Below, in pieces: positions 43,635 to 53,157 of a stretch of 64,000 nt of DNA. Each line of letters begins with the position of its first letter. Position 1 is the stretch's first letter. The stretch covers positions 1 through 64,000 of the forward strand of contig CANFUE010000007.1 in assembly GCA_947450115.1 (NCBI GenBank), written 5' to 3'. Position numbers and translations under genes: made by a program. The notes beneath the pieces were generated by a model. It was not told where the DNA came from. It searched no databases and worked only from the letters and a program-made list of their open reading frames with translations. The stretch is from Acidimicrobiaceae bacterium. GTDB lineage: Bacteria; Actinomycetota; Acidimicrobiia; Acidimicrobiales; Ilumatobacteraceae.

Positions 43635-46600
43635 GGGCTACCTCCATGATGCGTACGTTGGTTTCTTCTTCATTAAGACCTTCAGACTTTGCCTGAGCAA
43701 TTGCCGCAAGAACACTGCGGTAATCGCGAGGCATTACCTTACGAATTTTCGATGTTTCCACATTCCACGAATTCAAGAGGCGTTGCCCCACTTCTGAACC
43801 GGTGTATTCCACATGCTTTTCTACTGTTGACTTCAACCAGTCGAGGTCGGATTCATCGAGTGGTTCAATTTCCACAAGTTCATAGTTCACGCGCGATGCG
43901 AATTCTCCGTCACGGTCGTAAACATAGGCAACGCCACCCGACATACCTGCTGCGAAGTTGCGGCCGGTAGCGCCAAGCACCACAACACGACCACCAGTCA
44001 TGTATTCACAACCGTGGTCGCCAACGCCTTCCACAACAGCTATGGCACCCGAGTTGCGCACACAGAAGCGTTCGCCCACCATGCCACGCAAGTAAATTTC
44101 ACCGCTTGTTGCTCCGTAACCAATGACGTTTCCGGCAATGACGTTGTCTTCAGCCACAAATGTTGAGGCATCATTTGGTCGAACAATAAGACGCCCGCCC
44201 GACAAGCCCTTACCCAGGTAGTCGTTTGAATCGCCCACGAGTCGCATCTCAATTCCTCGCGGAACAAATGCACCGAAAGATTGACCCGCAGAACCGGTGA
44301 ACTCCAGAGCAATTGTTGCATCGGGGAGCCCAGCACCTCCCCACTTCTTCGTGAGCGCGCTGCCCAGCATGGTGCCCACTGTGCGGTTGACGTTGCGAAT
44401 GGGGAACGACAGTTGAACAGGAGTTCCCTTTTCCAAAGCATCTTTACTTGCAGCAATGAGTTGCATATCGAGTGCTTCATCTAAACCGTGCTCTTGCAAC
44501 ACGCTGTGATGCATGGTCTGGTTGTATGGGTTCTCTGGCACGGCGAGAAGAGGCGAAATGTCGAGCCCTTCTGCTTTCCAGTGATCTACTGCTTCCACGG
44601 CATCGATGAATTCAACATGACCAACAGCTTCTTGAATACTGCGGAATCCCATTGCTGCCAAATACTCACGCACTTCTTCTGCAATGAATTCAAAGAAGTT
44701 AGTAACGAATTCTGGCTTGCCACTAAAGCGAGCGCGCAACTCGGGGTTTTGTGTTGCAATACCCACTGGGCACGTATCGAGATGGCACACGCGCATCATG
44801 ATGCAGCCGCTCACCACCAAAGGTGCTGTTGCAAAACCAAACTCTTCTGCGCCAAGCAACGCAGCAATAATGACGTCGCGGCCAGTTTTCATTTGGCCGT
44901 CTGCTTGCACCACAATGCGGTCGCGCAAACCGTTGAGCATCAAGGTTTGCTGTGCTTCTGCAAGACCAAGTTCCCATGGGGCTCCTGCGTGCTTGAGCGA
45001 TGTCAGTGGCGAAGCGCCGGTTCCGCCGTCGTGGCCCGAAATAAGCACCACATCGGCTTTGGCTTTGCTCACACCAGCAGCAACAGTTCCCACGCCAACT
45101 TCGGCAACCAGCTTCACGTGTACACGTGCTGCAGGGTTGGAGTTCTTCAAGTCGTGAATGAGTTGCTTGAGGTCTTCAATGGAATAGATGTCGTGGTGTG
45201 GAGGTGGGCTAATGAGACCAACGCCAGGAGTACTGAAGCGTGTTTTTGCTACCCACGGATACACCTTGTGACCAGGAAGCTGCCCACCTTCACCAGGCTT
45301 TGCACCCTGTGCCATTTTGATTTGAATGTCGTCGGCGTTCACGAGGTATTCACTCGTCACACCAAAACGACCCGAAGCAACTTGCTTAATGGCCGAACGC
45401 TTTGAGTCGCCGTTTGCCATTGGCGTGAAGCGCTCTGCGTCTTCGCCACCTTCACCTGTGTTGCTCTTGCCACCAATGCGGTTCATAGCAATTGCCAAGG
45501 TTTCATGTGCCTCGGCCGAAATGGATCCGTAGCTCATTGCACCAGTAGAGAAACGAGAAACAATGCTGCTCACCGATTCCACTTCGCCGATGGGCACTGC
45601 AGGGCGCACACCAGTTTTGAGGTGGAAGAGCCCACGCAGAGTTGCAAGATTCCGAGATTGGTCGTCGACCGCAGCGGTGTACTGCTTGAACAGGTCGTAT
45701 CTGCCCGAACGTGTGCTGTGCTGCAAGCGATACACGGTTTCGGGGTTGAAGAGGTGATATTCACCTTCGCGGCGCCACTGGTACTCGCCACCCAATTCCA
45801 ATTTGCGATGTGAACGTTCTTCCGGACGTGACGGGTGTGCAGCGCCATGACGTGCTGCAGCCTCAATGGCAATTTCATTGAGCCCAATTCCGCCTAAGCG
45901 AGAAACAGTTCCGGTGAAGAATTCGTCAACAAGTTCGCTCGACAAACCAATGGCTTCAAAAATCTGTGCTCCGGTATATGAAGCAACCGTCGACACGCCC
46001 ATCTTCGACATCACCTTCAAAACACCTTTACCAGATGCCTTGATGTAGTTCTTACGTGCTTTGCCGGCATCGATGCCGCCAAGACCATGCAGACCAATAC
46101 CTTCACCACTCAGAATCATGTCGTCAATGGATTCAAAAGCAAGGTACGGGTTAATTGCAGCCGCACCAAAACCAATGAGCAGCGCCATGTGATGCACTTC
46201 TCGCGCATCGCCTGTTTCCACAATGAGGCCCACAAGCGTGCGCTTTTTCTGGCGAATGAGATGATGATGAACTGCACTCGTCATCAACAACGAAGGAATT
46301 GGTGCATGAATTTCATCAGAGTTGCGGTCAGACAAAATGATGATGCGAGCACCATCGTCAATTGCAGCTTCTACTTCGCTACGTACACGTGTAAGCGCTT
46401 CGCGCAGTGCGTCTCCGCCGCCACTCACACGAAAGAGACCAGAAATGACTGCCGACTTCAAATGTGACAAGTTGCCATCGTCGTTGATGTGAATAATGCG
46501 AGCAAGGTCGTCGTTGTCGATGATGGGGAAAGGCATGGCGAGTTGACGACATGCTTCTGGCCCAGCGGAAAGAAGGTTTGCTTCTGGCCCCACGGTACGG

Positions 46601-48210
46601 CTTACTGCTGTGACCACTTCTTCGCGGATGGCGTCGAGTGGCGGGTTGGTCACTTGCGCAAATAACTGCTGGAAGTAATCGAACAACAAACGTGGACGCT
46701 TCGACAACACGGCAATGGGAGTGTCGGTACCCATTGAGCCGAGTGGTTCAAGACCACCTTTCGCCATTGGCGCCACAATAATTTTCAACTCTTCGTGCGT
46801 GTAACCAAACATCTGTTGACGGCGCAACACGCTGTCGTGCCCGTAAACAACATGTTCACGCTCAGGAAGATCTTCCAACTTCACCATTCCTTGCGCAACC
46901 CACTCTTCGTACGGGGCCATTGCAGCAAGTTCAGACTTCACTTCGTCGTCGTCAATAATGCGACCCTGTGCGGTGTCGATGAGGAACATGCGCCCAGGTT
47001 GCAAGCGACCTTTTTTCACCACGCGCTCTGGAGCAATGTCGAGCACGCCCGATTCACTTGCCATTACTACAAGGTCGTCGTCTGTTACCCAGTACCTGCT
47101 CGGACGTAGCCCGTTGCGGTCGAGTACTGCACCAATGACTGTTCCATCGGTGAAGGCAACGCTTGCGGGGCCATCCCATGGCTCCATGAGCGAGCCGTGA
47201 TACTCGTAAAAAGCGCGCTTTTTTGCATCCATGCGGTCGTTGTTTTGCCAAGCCTCAGGAATCATCATGAGAACCGCATGTGGCAATGAACGCCCAGCAA
47301 GGTGAATGACCTCCAACGTTTCGTCGAACGACATGGAGTCGGACCCGCCAACAGTGCAAATAGGGAATGCTTTTTCTAGGTCGGGAAGAAGTTCACTCGA
47401 AAGCAACGACTCACGCGTACGCATCCAGTTGCGGTTGCCTTGCACTGTGTTGATTTCACCGTTGTGCGCAATGAAGCGGTAGGGGTGAGCAAGCGGCCAC
47501 GAAGGAAACGTGTTGGTACTGAAACGACTGTGCACCAAAGCAAGAGCCGATTCCATGCGCTCATCAGACAAGTCGGGAAAGAATTCACCAAGTTCTGGCG
47601 TGGTGAACATTCCTTTGTAGACCAAAGTACGCGCCGACAACGAAGGAAAATACGTTGACAATTCCTCTGGCAATTCATGTTCAACGCGCTTGCGTGCAAT
47701 AAACAATTTGCGATCGAGTTCAATACCACTTGACCCTTGTGCATCGCTCACAAAAATTTGGCGCATGGTGGGCATCACTGCAAGCGCAGTTGCACCAAGG
47801 CATGCAGGGTTTACTGGCACATCGCGCCAGGCAAGAACGCGCAATTGTGACTCTGCAAAAATTGCTTCAATACGTGTTGCGGCTAGCGCAACTTCGCTTG
47901 CACCTTGCGGCATAAAAGCCAAGCCCACGCCGTACGCGCCAGCAGCAGGAAGTTCCACACCAGCAACTGCACGACAAAATGCATCGGGAACTTGAATGAG
48001 AATGCCTGCACCGTCACCAGTGTCGGCCTCTGCGCCAGTTGCACCGCGGTGTTCCATGTTGCACAACGCGCCAATACCAAGTCGCACAATGTTGTGGCTC
48101 GCAATGCCCTTCATCTGCGCAACGAACGACACGCCGCAGGCATCGTGCTCAAAACGAGGGTCGTACAAACCACGTGCAGCAGGATAAAAATGTGAGTTGT
48201 GCGTCGACAC
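43627..48210 (-). CDS. gltB: Glutamate synthase, large subunit (alpha)
   Basis: This 1527-residue subunit makes two glutamates from glutamine and 2-oxoglutarate. It has an N-terminal class II glutaminase domain with nucleophile Cys25 ([11 protein letters not shown]) exposed after a 24-residue propeptide, a central domain, an FMN-binding synthase domain ([43 protein letters not shown]) and 3Fe-4S cysteines in [19 protein letters not shown], then the C-terminal GxGxG helix ([21 protein letters not shown]). GTG 48210 has GGAG nine bases upstream. The length is normal for the alpha subunit. Upstream lies a 153-base gap with an inverted repeat at 48297-48316. Confidence 0.97.
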   Translation of the reverse strand: MSTHNSHFYPAARGLYDPRFEHDACGVSFVAQMKGIASHNIVRLGIGALCNMEHRGATGAEADTGDGAGILIQVPDAFCRAVAGVELPAAGAYGVGLAFMPQGASEVALAATRIEAIFAESQLRVLAWRDVPVNPACLGATALAVMPTMRQIFVSDAQGSSGIELDRKLFIARKRVEHELPEELSTYFPSLSARTLVYKGMFTTPELGEFFPDLSDERMESALALVHSRFSTNTFPSWPLAHPYRFIAHNGEINTVQGNRNWMRTRESLLSSELLPDLEKAFPICTVGGSDSMSFDETLEVIHLAGRSLPHAVLMMIPEAWQNNDRMDAKKRAFYEYHGSLMEPWDGPASVAFTDGTVIGAVLDRNGLRPSRYWVTDDDLVVMASESGVLDIAPERVVKKGRLQPGRMFLIDTAQGRIIDDDEVKSELAAMAPYEEWVAQGMVKLEDLPEREHVVYGHDSVLRRQQMFGYTHEELKIIVAPMAKGGLEPLGSMGTDTPIAVLSKRPRLLFDYFQQLFAQVTNPPLDAIREEVVTAVSRTVGPEANLLSAGPEACRQLAMPFPIIDNDDLARIIHINDDGNLSHLKSAVISGLFRVSGGGDALREALTRVRSEVEAAIDDGARIIILSDRNSDEIHAPIPSLLMTSAVHHHLIRQKKRTLVGLIVETGDAREVHHMALLIGFGAAAINPYLAFESIDDMILSGEGIGLHGLGGIDAGKARKNYIKASGKGVLKVMSKMGVSTVASYTGAQIFEAIGLSSELVDEFFTGTVSRLGGIGLNEIAIEAAARHGAAHPSRPEERSHRKLELGGEYQWRREGEYHLFNPETVYRLQHSTRSGRYDLFKQYTAAVDDQSRNLATLRGLFHLKTGVRPAVPIGEVESVSSIVSRFSTGAMSYGSISAEAHETLAIAMNRIGGKSNTGEGGEDAERFTPMANGDSKRSAIKQVASGRFGVTSEYLVNADDIQIKMAQGAKPGEGGQLPGHKVYPWVAKTRFSTPGVGLISPPPHHDIYSIEDLKQLIHDLKNSNPAARVHVKLVAEVGVGTVAAGVSKAKADVVLISGHDGGTGASPLTSLKHAGAPWELGLAEAQQTLMLNGLRDRIVVQADGQMKTGRDVIIAALLGAEEFGFATAPLVVSGCIMMRVCHLDTCPVGIATQNPELRARFSGKPEFVTNFFEFIAEEVREYLAAMGFRSIQEAVGHVEFIDAVEAVDHWKAEGLDISPLLAVPENPYNQTMHHSVLQEHGLDEALDMQLIAASKDALEKGTPVQLSFPIRNVNRTVGTMLGSALTKKWGGAGLPDATIALEFTGSAGQSFGAFVPRGIEMRLVGDSNDYLGKGLSGGRLIVRPNDASTFVAEDNVIAGNVIGYGATSGEIYLRGMVGERFCVRNSGAIAVVEGVGDHGCEYMTGGRVVVLGATGRNFAAGMSGGVAYVYDRDGEFASRVNYELVEIEPLDESDLDWLKSTVEKHVEYTGSEVGQRLLNSWNVETSKIRKVMPRDYRSVLAAIAQAKSEGLNEEETNVRIMEVAHG

Positions 48211-48296
48211 GAACAGTCTCCAATGAGGTGTAAGGGTTCTCGGCGCCGTGTGTCACGATTTTCGCGACAATTCGCTCCGAGAACTTTGGGTTGTGA

Positions 48297-48316
48297 TCAG
48301 AACCATGCAGTTCTGA
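48297..48316. promoter_or_regulatory. Inverted repeat upstream of gltBD, possible operator
   Basis: TCAGAAC and GTTCTGA are exact 7-base arms around CATGCA, itself containing TGCA. It is about 90 bases upstream of the gltB GTG, in the 153-base gap after the enoyl-CoA hydratase gene. No regulator gene is adjacent. It could bind a nitrogen or glutamate-responsive factor; which one is not known. Confidence 0.4.
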
Positions 48317-48363
48317 AGGTTTCCTCTGGGACGACGCTGGCCCAGCGAGAAAAGGCTATCGCC

Positions 48364-49182
48364 TTAGGCGGGGTCAATGAAAGCGGTTTTCCGCTTTTCA
48401 AAGTTCGCCATGACGGCTTCTACCTGGTTGGCCTTGCCAATGAGCGAGCCAATGACCCGGCGTTCCTCGGCGAATTGCTCGGCTGCCCCAGCGGCAAACA
48501 GGCGATTCAGCAGTTCTTTTGAGCCGCGCACGGCATCGGGGCTGCGCTCGGCGATGTCTTGCGCCATCGCCATGGCGTCGTCAAATGGGGTGGCCGACAG
48601 GCGCGTTGCCAATCCGAGGTCGAAAGCTTCCTTGCCCGAAAAGACACGGGCGGTGAAAACAAGTTCTTTCACCACATCGGGACGCGCCAAACGGCTGAGC
48701 ACCAAGGTTCCGGTCATGTCGGGAACAAGACCCCAGTGCACTTCACGCACCGACATTTGTGTGTCGGGGTGCACGATACGAATGTCGGCTCCGAGTGCTA
48801 TTTGAATACCGCCACCCAGGGCGTGCCCGTGCACCGCGGCAATGACGGGGACAGGAATCTCTTGCCATGCCCATGCAGCTTGTTGACCCAGATGCGTGAT
48901 GCGACCCTCTTGCATGTCTGATGCACGAGGTTCACGAGCACCTTCACTTGCCCCACCGGCCATTTGCTGAAATGAACCAAAATCGAGGCCAGCGCAAAAC
49001 GACGAGCCTTCGCCCGACAACACCACCACGCGCACATCTTTGCGGGCCTTTAACTCATCGCCTGCTTCGGCAAGGCCTGCAAACATTGCACCATCAAGTG
49101 CATTGCGCTTGTCGGGGCGGTTCATGCGCACATCGGCAACTCCGCCAACAACAGAAATAGTGACTCTCTTTTCGCTGCTCAT
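48364..49182 (-). CDS. Enoyl-CoA hydratase/isomerase family protein
   Basis: This 272-residue crotonase-fold protein has NRPDKRNALDGAMFAGL, SGEGSSFCAGLDFGSF (first oxyanion segment) and AAVHGHALGGGIQIALGADIRI (second). The pattern after it, SVREVHWGLVPDMTGT, includes an acidic Asp typical of dienoyl-CoA isomerases and related crotonases. ATG 49182 is chosen; the 418-residue ORF to 49620 runs across the divergent nitroreductase gene and has no family similarity there. Its stop is 153 bases from gltB. Confidence 0.86.
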   Translation of the reverse strand: MSSEKRVTISVVGGVADVRMNRPDKRNALDGAMFAGLAEAGDELKARKDVRVVVLSGEGSSFCAGLDFGSFQQMAGGASEGAREPRASDMQEGRITHLGQQAAWAWQEIPVPVIAAVHGHALGGGIQIALGADIRIVHPDTQMSVREVHWGLVPDMTGTLVLSRLARPDVVKELVFTARVFSGKEAFDLGLATRLSATPFDDAMAMAQDIAERSPDAVRGSKELLNRLFAAGAAEQFAEERRVIGSLIGKANQVEAVMANFEKRKTAFIDPA

Positions 49183-49227
49183 CGTTTCAGTCTCGCACTC
49201 CCGTGCCCCACATGACACACTGAAGAG

Positions 49228-49878
49228 ATGAAATTGAACCTCACCGCCGACGAAGTACTCACCACCACCCGCAGCGTGCGCAAGCGCCTCGATTTCGACA
49301 AGCCTGTTGCTCGTTCCGTCGTGGAAGATTGCCTGCAAATTGCCCTCCAGGCCCCAACCGGCTCCAACAGCCAAGGCTGGCAGTGGATTGTTGTGGAAGA
49401 TGCCGCCAAGAAAAAAGCTCTTGCCGACATTTACAAAGAGAACTTTTCTATTTACGCAAAAAACCCAACGAGCGCCGGCTACGCAGATGACGACCCGCGC
49501 TCTGCACAAAAAGAAAAAATCACTGAATCGGCAACGTACCTCACCGAAAACTTTCACCGCGTTCCACTCATGCTCGTTCCGTGCATCACCGGTCGCCTCG
49601 ACAACGCATCGGTCATGCAAGGCGCTTCGGCATGGGGTTCACTTCTTCCTGCAGTGTGGTCGTTCATGCTCGCTGCTCGTGAGCGCGGCCTGGGTTCAGC
49701 CTGGACCACCATTCACCTCATCGGCGAAGGCGAAAAGCGCGCCGCTGAAGTACTCGGCATTCCTTTCGACAAAGTCACCCAAGCCGGACTCTTCCCTATT
49801 GCGTACACCATCGGAACCGACTTCAAGGTTGCTAAGCGTTTGCCACTCGATGGCATTTTGCACTGGGATAAGTGGTAA
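49228..49878 (+). CDS. Nitroreductase family protein
   Basis: This 216-residue FMN flavoprotein has the N-terminal TTTRSVRKRLDFDKPV and ALQAPTGSNSQGWQWIVV, typical of nitroreductases and related flavin reductases that use NAD(P)H. The middle TENFHRVPLMLVPCITG and GLGSAWTTIHL fit the dimer interface. Nitro, quinone or enone reduction is possible. It is divergent from the enoyl-CoA hydratase gene and ends seven bases before the convergent GntR gene stop. Confidence 0.87.
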   Translation: MKLNLTADEVLTTTRSVRKRLDFDKPVARSVVEDCLQIALQAPTGSNSQGWQWIVVEDAAKKKALADIYKENFSIYAKNPTSAGYADDDPRSAQKEKITESATYLTENFHRVPLMLVPCITGRLDNASVMQGASAWGSLLPAVWSFMLAARERGLGSAWTTIHLIGEGEKRAAEVLGIPFDKVTQAGLFPIAYTIGTDFKVAKRLPLDGILHWDKW

Positions 49879-49885
49879 TTCGCAA

Positions 49886-50617
49886 CTAGTCAACGAGCCG
49901 TAAACCACTGGGCGCAATTGATGGCTCGGTGTACGGCAAGTCAACTACAAACTCTGTGCGGTGAGCGGGAAACACGTGATGCGATACCAATACTGGGCGA
50001 CCAGTGGTGTCGGACGTGACCCGCTCACAACGCAACACGGGTGAACCAACAGGAATATGCAACATCGTTGCGTCATCTGGAGTAGCCGCATCGGCACCGA
50101 TGGTTTGTGTTGCACCACTGAGTGGAACATCGAGCAGTTCATAAAATGGCGACTGCTCAACATCGCGACGCGACAAGTGTTGACCCACTTCCGCAGAACA
50201 CCACACCGTCACAATGGCAAAGGGTTCGCCATCGGCAAGGTTCACACGCAACACGCGCAACACCTGAGTTGTTCCCAACACATCTCCAATTTTTTTCGGT
50301 GCCGATTCAAAACTGAATTCCACAATGCGTCGTTGCGACGTCACTCCACTCGCCCGCATTTGTTCTTCAATGGTTGCCAATTTTCCTAACGGTTGACGCA
50401 CGGTGTCGCCAGGAACAAACCATCCGAAACCTTGTCGGGCATTGACGAGTCCTTCATCGCGCAACACTTCAAGTGCGCGGCGCACAGTTACTCGACTCGC
50501 CGAGAACTCAGCCGACAACTCTGACTCACTCGGCAACATCCGGCCGGCAACGAAATTGCCTGCGACGAGGCGTTCGCGCAGGTTCTCGGCAATCTGCTGA
50601 TAGCGAATGGTCCTCAC
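49886..50617 (-). CDS. GntR family regulator, HutC/UTRA type
   Basis: This 243-residue protein has a GntR winged helix at residues 1-70 ([62 protein letters not shown]) and a C-terminal UTRA ligand domain. It starts at GTG 50617, divergent from the aconitase gene at 50697. A candidate HutC-type site (GTCTACAC at 50631-50638) lies between them, so it may control itself and acnA. The effector is unknown. Confidence 0.9.
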   Translation of the reverse strand: MRTIRYQQIAENLRERLVAGNFVAGRMLPSESELSAEFSASRVTVRRALEVLRDEGLVNARQGFGWFVPGDTVRQPLGKLATIEEQMRASGVTSQRRIVEFSFESAPKKIGDVLGTTQVLRVLRVNLADGEPFAIVTVWCSAEVGQHLSRRDVEQSPFYELLDVPLSGATQTIGADAATPDDATMLHIPVGSPVLRCERVTSDTTGRPVLVSHHVFPAHRTEFVVDLPYTEPSIAPSGLRLVD

Positions 50618-50640
50618 TTGTATTAGAGTTGTCTACACAG
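50615..50640. promoter_or_regulatory. Putative GntR site in the acnA-GntR interval, shared motif with icd
   Basis: CACTTGTA, six bases, TTGT, CT, ACACA occurs here; the GTCTACAC part matches the GTNTANAC operator form of HutC-type GntR regulators. The same CACTTGTA-N6-TTGT-ACACA arrangement occurs upstream of icd (59121-59143). The left end overlaps the GntR GTG start codon. Confidence 0.5.
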
Positions 50641-50680
50641 CACACATTTGCAAGTTCCGCGGGCAACCCGGCTTGCTCGA

Positions 50681-50700
50681 GAGAAAAGAGCCCCCAATGG
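50681..50700 (+). promoter_or_regulatory. acnA translation-start element: purine tract plus CCCCCAATGG
   Basis: GAGAAAAGAG is the ribosome-binding tract; CCCCC (50691-50695) separates it from the ATG at 50697. An almost identical arrangement precedes icd (59075-59092), and gltA has CCCCCAAT at 55576-55583. The C-run sits exactly where a G-rich RNA loop could block initiation. Confidence 0.6.
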
Positions 50701-52958
50701 CCGTGTCAGCAGGAACCCCCATCTCACTCGTGAATGCCGTCTATGGCACCCTTGTGGAACGCGCAGCCCTTGGCCGCAAGCGCCTTGGTCGCCCATTGTC
50801 GCTCACCGAGAAAATTCTCATTAACCACCTCGCCGACCCTGCGAACCAAGAGATGGAGCGCGGCCGCAGCTACGCCGACTTCCGCCCCGACCGCGTGGCA
50901 ATGCAAGACGCAACAGCCCAAATGGCGCTCTTACAGTTCATGACCGCTGGTCTTCCCGAAACGTTGGTGCCATCAACTGTGCATTGCGATCACCTCATTA
51001 TGGCCAAGACCGGTGCACGCATCGACATGGGTGTTGCCATCGATACCAACAAAGAGGTCTACGACTTCTTGCGTTCTGTTTCTGCAAAGTTCGGCATTGG
51101 TTTTTGGGGCCCAGGCAGCGGCATTATTCACCAAGTTGTTCTTGAGCACTACGCATTCCCTGGCGGAATGATGATTGGTACCGACAGCCACACGCCAAAC
51201 GCTGGTGGTTTGGGCATGGTGGCAATTGGTGTTGGTGGTGCCGACGCTGTTGACGTCATGACCGGCTTCCCGTTCAACGTGCGTTGGCCAAAAGTTATTG
51301 GTATCAAACTCACCGGCACACTTTCTGGCTGGTCGAGTCCGAAAGACGTTATTTTGGAAGTTGCTCGCGTACTCACCGTTGAAGGCGGAACAGGTGCAAT
51401 TGTTGAATACTTCGGTGACGGTGCCGACTCCATTTCTGCAACGGGCAAAGCAACTATTTGCAATATGGGTGCAGAAATTGGTGCAACGTGTTCAGTGTTC
51501 TCTTACGACCAACACATGGCGAAATATTTGCAAGCAACAGGCCGTGCCGACATTGCTGCTGCAGCCGACAAAGTTGCGAGCGAACTTCGCCCCGACGATG
51601 GCGCGCAATACGACCAGCTCATTGAAATTGATCTCAACTCATTGAAGCCACTCATTAACGGCCCTCACTCACCAGATCGTGCGCACAAAGTTGGTGCTGG
51701 CGTTGGCGACGCTGCGCGTGAAAACAGCTGGCCTCTTGAAGTTTCTGCAGCACTCATTGGTAGTTGCACCAACTCTTCATACGAAGACATCACACGTGCA
51801 GCATCGGTTGCTCGCCAAGCAGCTGCGCGTGGCTTGCGCGCCAAAACAGAGTTGCTCATCTCACCAGGGTCAGAACAAATTCGCGCCACCATTGAACGCG
51901 ATGGCCTCATGGCAGACCTCGAAGCAATTGGTGCAACTGTGCTTGCCAACGCATGTGGCCCGTGCATTGGTCAGTGGGAACGTCACGCCGACGTGACCGC
52001 AAAACCCAACAGCATTGTGAACTCGTTCAACCGCAACTTCCCGAAGCGCAACGATGGTTCAGCAAACACCTTGTCGTTCGTTACCAGCCCCGACACCGTT
52101 ATTGCCATTGCATTGGCAGGTCGCCTCGACTTCGACCCAACGGTCGACACCATCACTGCACCAGACGGCACTGAAGTATTGCTCTCTGCTCCTGTTGGCG
52201 AAGTGCTTCCTGCAAATGGTTACGACCCAGGTGTTGACACCTTCACACAACCACCAGCAGATGGCAGCAAAATCACTGTTGCAGTGAGCCCCACCTCCGA
52301 TCGCTTGCAGTTGCTCGAACCATTCACTGCGTGGGATGGTTCCGACTACATCGATCTTCCTGTGCTCATGAAAGCAAAAGGTAAGTGCACCACCGACCAT
52401 ATTTCTGCAGCAGGTAAATGGCTTACCTATCGCGGTCACTTAGAGAACATCTCTGGCAACTTGTTCATTGGTGCTATCAACGCATTCAACGGCGCAACTG
52501 GCGAAGGTAAAGACATCACCGATGGTCGCACTCGTCTGTATCCAGAAATTGCAAAGCGTTATTCGCAAGCTGGCATTTCATGGTGTGCAATTGGCGATCA
52601 AAACTACGGTGAAGGTTCATCACGTGAACACGCTGCAATGGAACCACGCTTCCGCGGTGGCGTTGTTATTTTCGCTCGCTCGTTTGCTCGTATTCACGAA
52701 ACAAACTTGAAGAAGCAAGGTCTTGTTCCACTCACATTTTCTGACCCTGCAACATACGAACTCATCGGCGAAGACGATCGCATCAGCGTGATGGGTCTTC
52801 CACCAGTTCCCGACAAGCCCATCACATGTCGCATCACAAAGGCCGATGGCTCCACTGTTGACTTCGAAGCAAAGCACACGTTTAGCCCCGAGCAAGTGGA
52901 ATGGTTCAAAGCTGGTTCTGCGCTCAACATCGTGCGCAAAAACCTCGCCAAGAAATAA
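50697..52958 (+). CDS. acnA: Aconitate hydratase (mitochondrial-type)
   Basis: This 753-residue 4Fe-4S enzyme interconverts citrate and isocitrate in the TCA cycle. Cluster and active-site motifs: [42 protein letters not shown] with the first cluster Cys, and [13 protein letters not shown] with the other two (C-x2-C). The length and order of domains match mitochondrial-type aconitase rather than the approximately 900-residue AcnA of enterobacteria. The ATG at 50697 is chosen over 50607 because of the purine tract just upstream and the usual N-terminus. A structured 3' region (52977-53154) follows. Confidence 0.94.
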   Translation: MAVSAGTPISLVNAVYGTLVERAALGRKRLGRPLSLTEKILINHLADPANQEMERGRSYADFRPDRVAMQDATAQMALLQFMTAGLPETLVPSTVHCDHLIMAKTGARIDMGVAIDTNKEVYDFLRSVSAKFGIGFWGPGSGIIHQVVLEHYAFPGGMMIGTDSHTPNAGGLGMVAIGVGGADAVDVMTGFPFNVRWPKVIGIKLTGTLSGWSSPKDVILEVARVLTVEGGTGAIVEYFGDGADSISATGKATICNMGAEIGATCSVFSYDQHMAKYLQATGRADIAAAADKVASELRPDDGAQYDQLIEIDLNSLKPLINGPHSPDRAHKVGAGVGDAARENSWPLEVSAALIGSCTNSSYEDITRAASVARQAAARGLRAKTELLISPGSEQIRATIERDGLMADLEAIGATVLANACGPCIGQWERHADVTAKPNSIVNSFNRNFPKRNDGSANTLSFVTSPDTVIAIALAGRLDFDPTVDTITAPDGTEVLLSAPVGEVLPANGYDPGVDTFTQPPADGSKITVAVSPTSDRLQLLEPFTAWDGSDYIDLPVLMKAKGKCTTDHISAAGKWLTYRGHLENISGNLFIGAINAFNGATGEGKDITDGRTRLYPEIAKRYSQAGISWCAIGDQNYGEGSSREHAAMEPRFRGGVVIFARSFARIHETNLKKQGLVPLTFSDPATYELIGEDDRISVMGLPPVPDKPITCRITKADGSTVDFEAKHTFSPEQVEWFKAGSALNIVRKNLAKK

Positions 52959-52976
52959 ATCGCACCCGATATATGG

Positions 52977-53154
52977 GAGAGGCCTCACGCGGGGGGCGTG
53001 AGGCCTCTCAACCAAGGAACCCGATGGTGGGGGACCATCGATGGGTTCTTCACGAATCGGTCTTGGGGGAAGTCCGATTCGCTTGTTGGATATATCTTGC
53101 CTCATTTCTGGGTATTACTCAAGGCGAACGGCAAGATACTTGGTATCTTTTTTT
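52977..53154 (+). ncRNA. Candidate structured RNA: three consecutive GGGGG-loop hairpins plus terminator
   Basis: The gap between acnA and the LysR gene contains three hairpins in a row. Hairpin 1 has arms GAGAGGCCTCACGC (52977-52990) and GCGTGAGGCCTCTC (52996-53009). Hairpin 2 has GAACCCGATGGT (53017-53028) and ACCATCG (53034-53040), a 3-base bulge, then GGTTC. Hairpin 3 has CGAATCGG, T, CTT (53053-53064) and AAG, T, CCGATTCG (53070-53081). All three loops are exactly GGGGG. A final AAGATAC/GTATCTT hairpin with seven T's ends it at 53154. It is either the acnA 3'UTR or a separate small RNA. The opposite strand would have CCCCC loops. No match to a known family was tested. Confidence 0.6.
53133..53154 (+). 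terminator. Terminator-like hairpin with T-run before the LysR gene
   Basis: AAGATAC, loop TTG, GTATCTT and then seven consecutive T's (53148-53154). The stem is AT-rich and weak, so termination may be partial. It ends three bases before the LysR ATG at 53158; the TATCTT inside it could also act as the LysR -10. Confidence 0.5.
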
Positions 53155-53157
53155 GTG

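Noticed and set aside
49183-49620. Extension of the enoyl-CoA hydratase gene to 49620
   Set aside because: It runs across the divergent nitroreductase gene and looks like frame shadow; the crotonase domain begins at the ATG at 49182.
52977-53009. Hairpin 1 alone as an ordinary intrinsic terminator of acnA
   Set aside because: The stem is strong but is followed by AACCAAGG, not a T-run; the T-run lies only after the last hairpin at 53148.
52977-53081. Hairpins as a mobile repeat (REP/MITE)
   Set aside because: The three stems have different sequences, only the loop is shared, and no terminal repeats or target duplications are seen.
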